Source of the DNA: Phyllobacterium trifolii | GTDB lineage: Bacteria > Pseudomonadota > Alphaproteobacteria > Rhizobiales > Rhizobiaceae | DNA: 64,000 nucleotides | Direction of reading: 5' to 3' | Assembly (NCBI RefSeq): GCF_014192095.1 | Contig: NZ_JACHXN010000015.1 | Coordinates: forward strand, 1-64,000 | Shown: positions 63,004 to 64,000 of the stretch, piece by piece | How positions within the stretch are numbered: the first letter of the stretch is position 1 | How the letters are laid out: each line of letters begins with the position of its first letter | Notes under the pieces: model-generated | Database searches by the model: none | What the model was told of the DNA's origin: nothing | Seen by the model: the letters and a program-made list of their open reading frames with translations, nothing else | Position numbers and translations under genes: made by a program

Positions 63004-64000
63004 GCGGCTGCACGCCCATTTGCAATCCGGGTTTCAAGCCGGTCCAGTCCCAATCTTATCTGCTGGTCGAAGCGTGCCAACTGCGCGGCGCGGAAGGCGT
63101 CTCCCTCGCACGTCAAGTCCTCACCTGCGCGCACGCGGGCCACCATGGCGTTTACCGCCTTGGCAAAGGCGACGGGATCATCGGCAACAACGCAATTATC
63201 CGGAATATCTGCGATGCCTCGCACAGAAAGCGCGGTGGCGACACTAGGCAAGCCCAGTTCGAATGTTTCGATCGTCTTGAGCTGTACACCGCTTCCGGCG
63301 CGGCTGATCAACGGGATCACGGCACAGCCGCAGACAAAATCCGTCGCGTCCGCCACACGGCCGGCGAAGCTGGCATCCGGCCACGCAGCTTTGAGATCGG
63401 CTGGGGTACTTCCAGCAATGGTAACACCGATATCCTTGTCCAGATGCGGTACGACCTCACGCAGGAACCATTCAAGACCAATGCGGTTCGGCTGCCATGT
63501 CCAGGTTCCTATCAAGCCAAGATCGCGTACTATTTTGCGGCCTTTGCTTTTTGCCGTATCGGCGCCGGTCACGAGAGGAAGTGCTGCGGCACGTCCGGTT
63601 CCGGATAGACCCAGCGCATCGATATCGTCATCGGCCAACGTGAAGACGAACGACGCCTTGCTGCACAACCGCTTCTCAAGACCCATCAGAAGCCGGGACT
63701 CCCGGCTGAACAGATATTTCTGTACGGGGCTGGTTGCCGCTTCGGCATTCTCGCGCGCCGAGCGATGTTCGACATTGTGTGCGATGAAGATTTGCGGCTT
63801 GTCGTGGAAACAGTCTTCAAATGCCCCGGGCAGTGGCACTCCGTTGAGCACGTAAGCGTCGAAAGGCTCCACCGAGGCGATTGCGGCACGGAACGTGTCC
63901 TTCGTGACGACGCGCAGCTTTACTGATGAAACAGTGAGGCCTGACATCATTGCTTTGCCGAACCAACGCAACTTTTGCGCAAAGTTCGCTGTGTCGTTGC
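63000..64000 (-). CDS. Group 1 glycosyltransferase (partial, N-terminus outside window)
   Basis: At least 333 residues of a GT-B glycosyltransferase. The frame stays open to the right edge, so the beginning is missing. IFIAHNVEHRSA is a typical N-domain segment, while LIGTWTWQPNRIGLEWFLREV and the C-terminal GSGVQLKTIETFELGLPSVATALSVRGI belong to the nucleotide-sugar-binding half. Its 3' end overlaps the WecG-type gene by four bases. It should act in assembly of the exopolysaccharide repeat unit. Confidence 0.85.
   Translation of the reverse strand, partial: NDTANFAQKLRWFGKAMMSGLTVSSVKLRVVTKDTFRAAIASVEPFDAYVLNGVPLPGAFEDCFHDKPQIFIAHNVEHRSARENAEAATSPVQKYLFSRESRLLMGLEKRLCSKASFVFTLADDDIDALGLSGTGRAAALPLVTGADTAKSKGRKIVRDLGLIGTWTWQPNRIGLEWFLREVVPHLDKDIGVTIAGSTPADLKAAWPDASFAGRVADATDFVCGCAVIPLISRAGSGVQLKTIETFELGLPSVATALSVRGIADIPDNCVVADDPVAFAKAVNAMVARVRAGEDLTCEGDAFRAAQLARFDQQIRLGLDRLETRIANGRAAA

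Noticed and set aside
62335-63855. 506-codon plus-strand frame over the WecG-type and group 1 glycosyltransferase genes
   Set aside because: The minus-strand genes show clear family motifs and coupled overlaps; the plus frame has none.

Overview
The window looks like chromosomal DNA of an alphaproteobacterium of the order Rhizobiales, close to Phyllobacterium, Brucella or Ochrobactrum. This rests on gene content, since no database search was possible. Pointers are: a tRNA-His with the alphaproteobacterial G1.U72/A73 acceptor end and no templated G-1, a 457-residue GshA of the alphaproteobacterial/plant type, a long-form PurC, a PdhS-type cell-cycle histidine kinase with a perfect CtrA box upstream, DUF1127, DUF2585 (UPF0314) and phasin proteins, and palindromic repeats of the kind scattered through rhizobial genomes. 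I see no prophage, integrase, transposase, CRISPR array or rRNA operon. Most genes are housekeeping or catabolic.

Layout. 1-12 kb: end of a glycolate oxidase GlcD gene, a PPP-family phosphatase, a glutamine amidotransferase, a drug/metabolite exporter with a divergent Lrp regulator, rsmE, gshA, an SDR enzyme, purC, a DUF937 protein with five copies of a short motif, DUF1127 and LysR genes. 12-19 kb: xseA, then a TctD/TctE-like two-component pair followed in the same operon by a periplasmic binding protein with no permease. Next comes a tandemly duplicated module of about 350 bp; each copy encodes a small RNA on the minus strand with its own promoter and terminator. 19-26 kb: tRNA-His, phasin, a PdhS-like kinase, AsmA and a HicAB toxin-antitoxin pair. 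26-31 kb: a potFGHI polyamine importer with a terminator-like hairpin after potF. 31-41 kb: L,D-transpeptidase, lipoproteins, an ScfR/RamB-type regulator divergent from isocitrate lyase (aceA), a Crp/Fnr regulator behind a long AT-rich leader, and puuA/puuB-like putrescine degradation genes. 41-49 kb: an RTX-repeat gene with a one-base frameshift behind an attenuator-like leader, a ketoacyl synthase III, a Pit phosphate transporter, two SDRs and an aldehyde dehydrogenase. 49-57 kb: the Entner-Doudoroff operon zwf-pgl-edd, a GlxA/AraC regulator, folD and an orphan soxB. 57-64 kb: an exopolysaccharide locus (GumC/Wzz, Wzx-like flippase, DUF6492, WecG/TagA and a group 1 glycosyltransferase running off the window).

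Functional links. PotFGHI can bring in putrescine and PuuA/PuuB-like enzymes can feed it into the gamma-glutamyl route. AceA opens the glyoxylate shunt, and its divergent regulator belongs to a family known to sense acyl-CoA status. zwf-pgl-edd commit glucose to the Entner-Doudoroff pathway. FolD next to SoxB fits one-carbon units from sarcosine entering folate, but the soxDAG partners are absent here.

The parts most worth following up are the tandem small RNA module, the leader of the RTX gene, the CtrA box in front of the PdhS-like gene, matched palindromes upstream of the Crp/Fnr and aceA genes, and the two-component operon with a lone binding protein.
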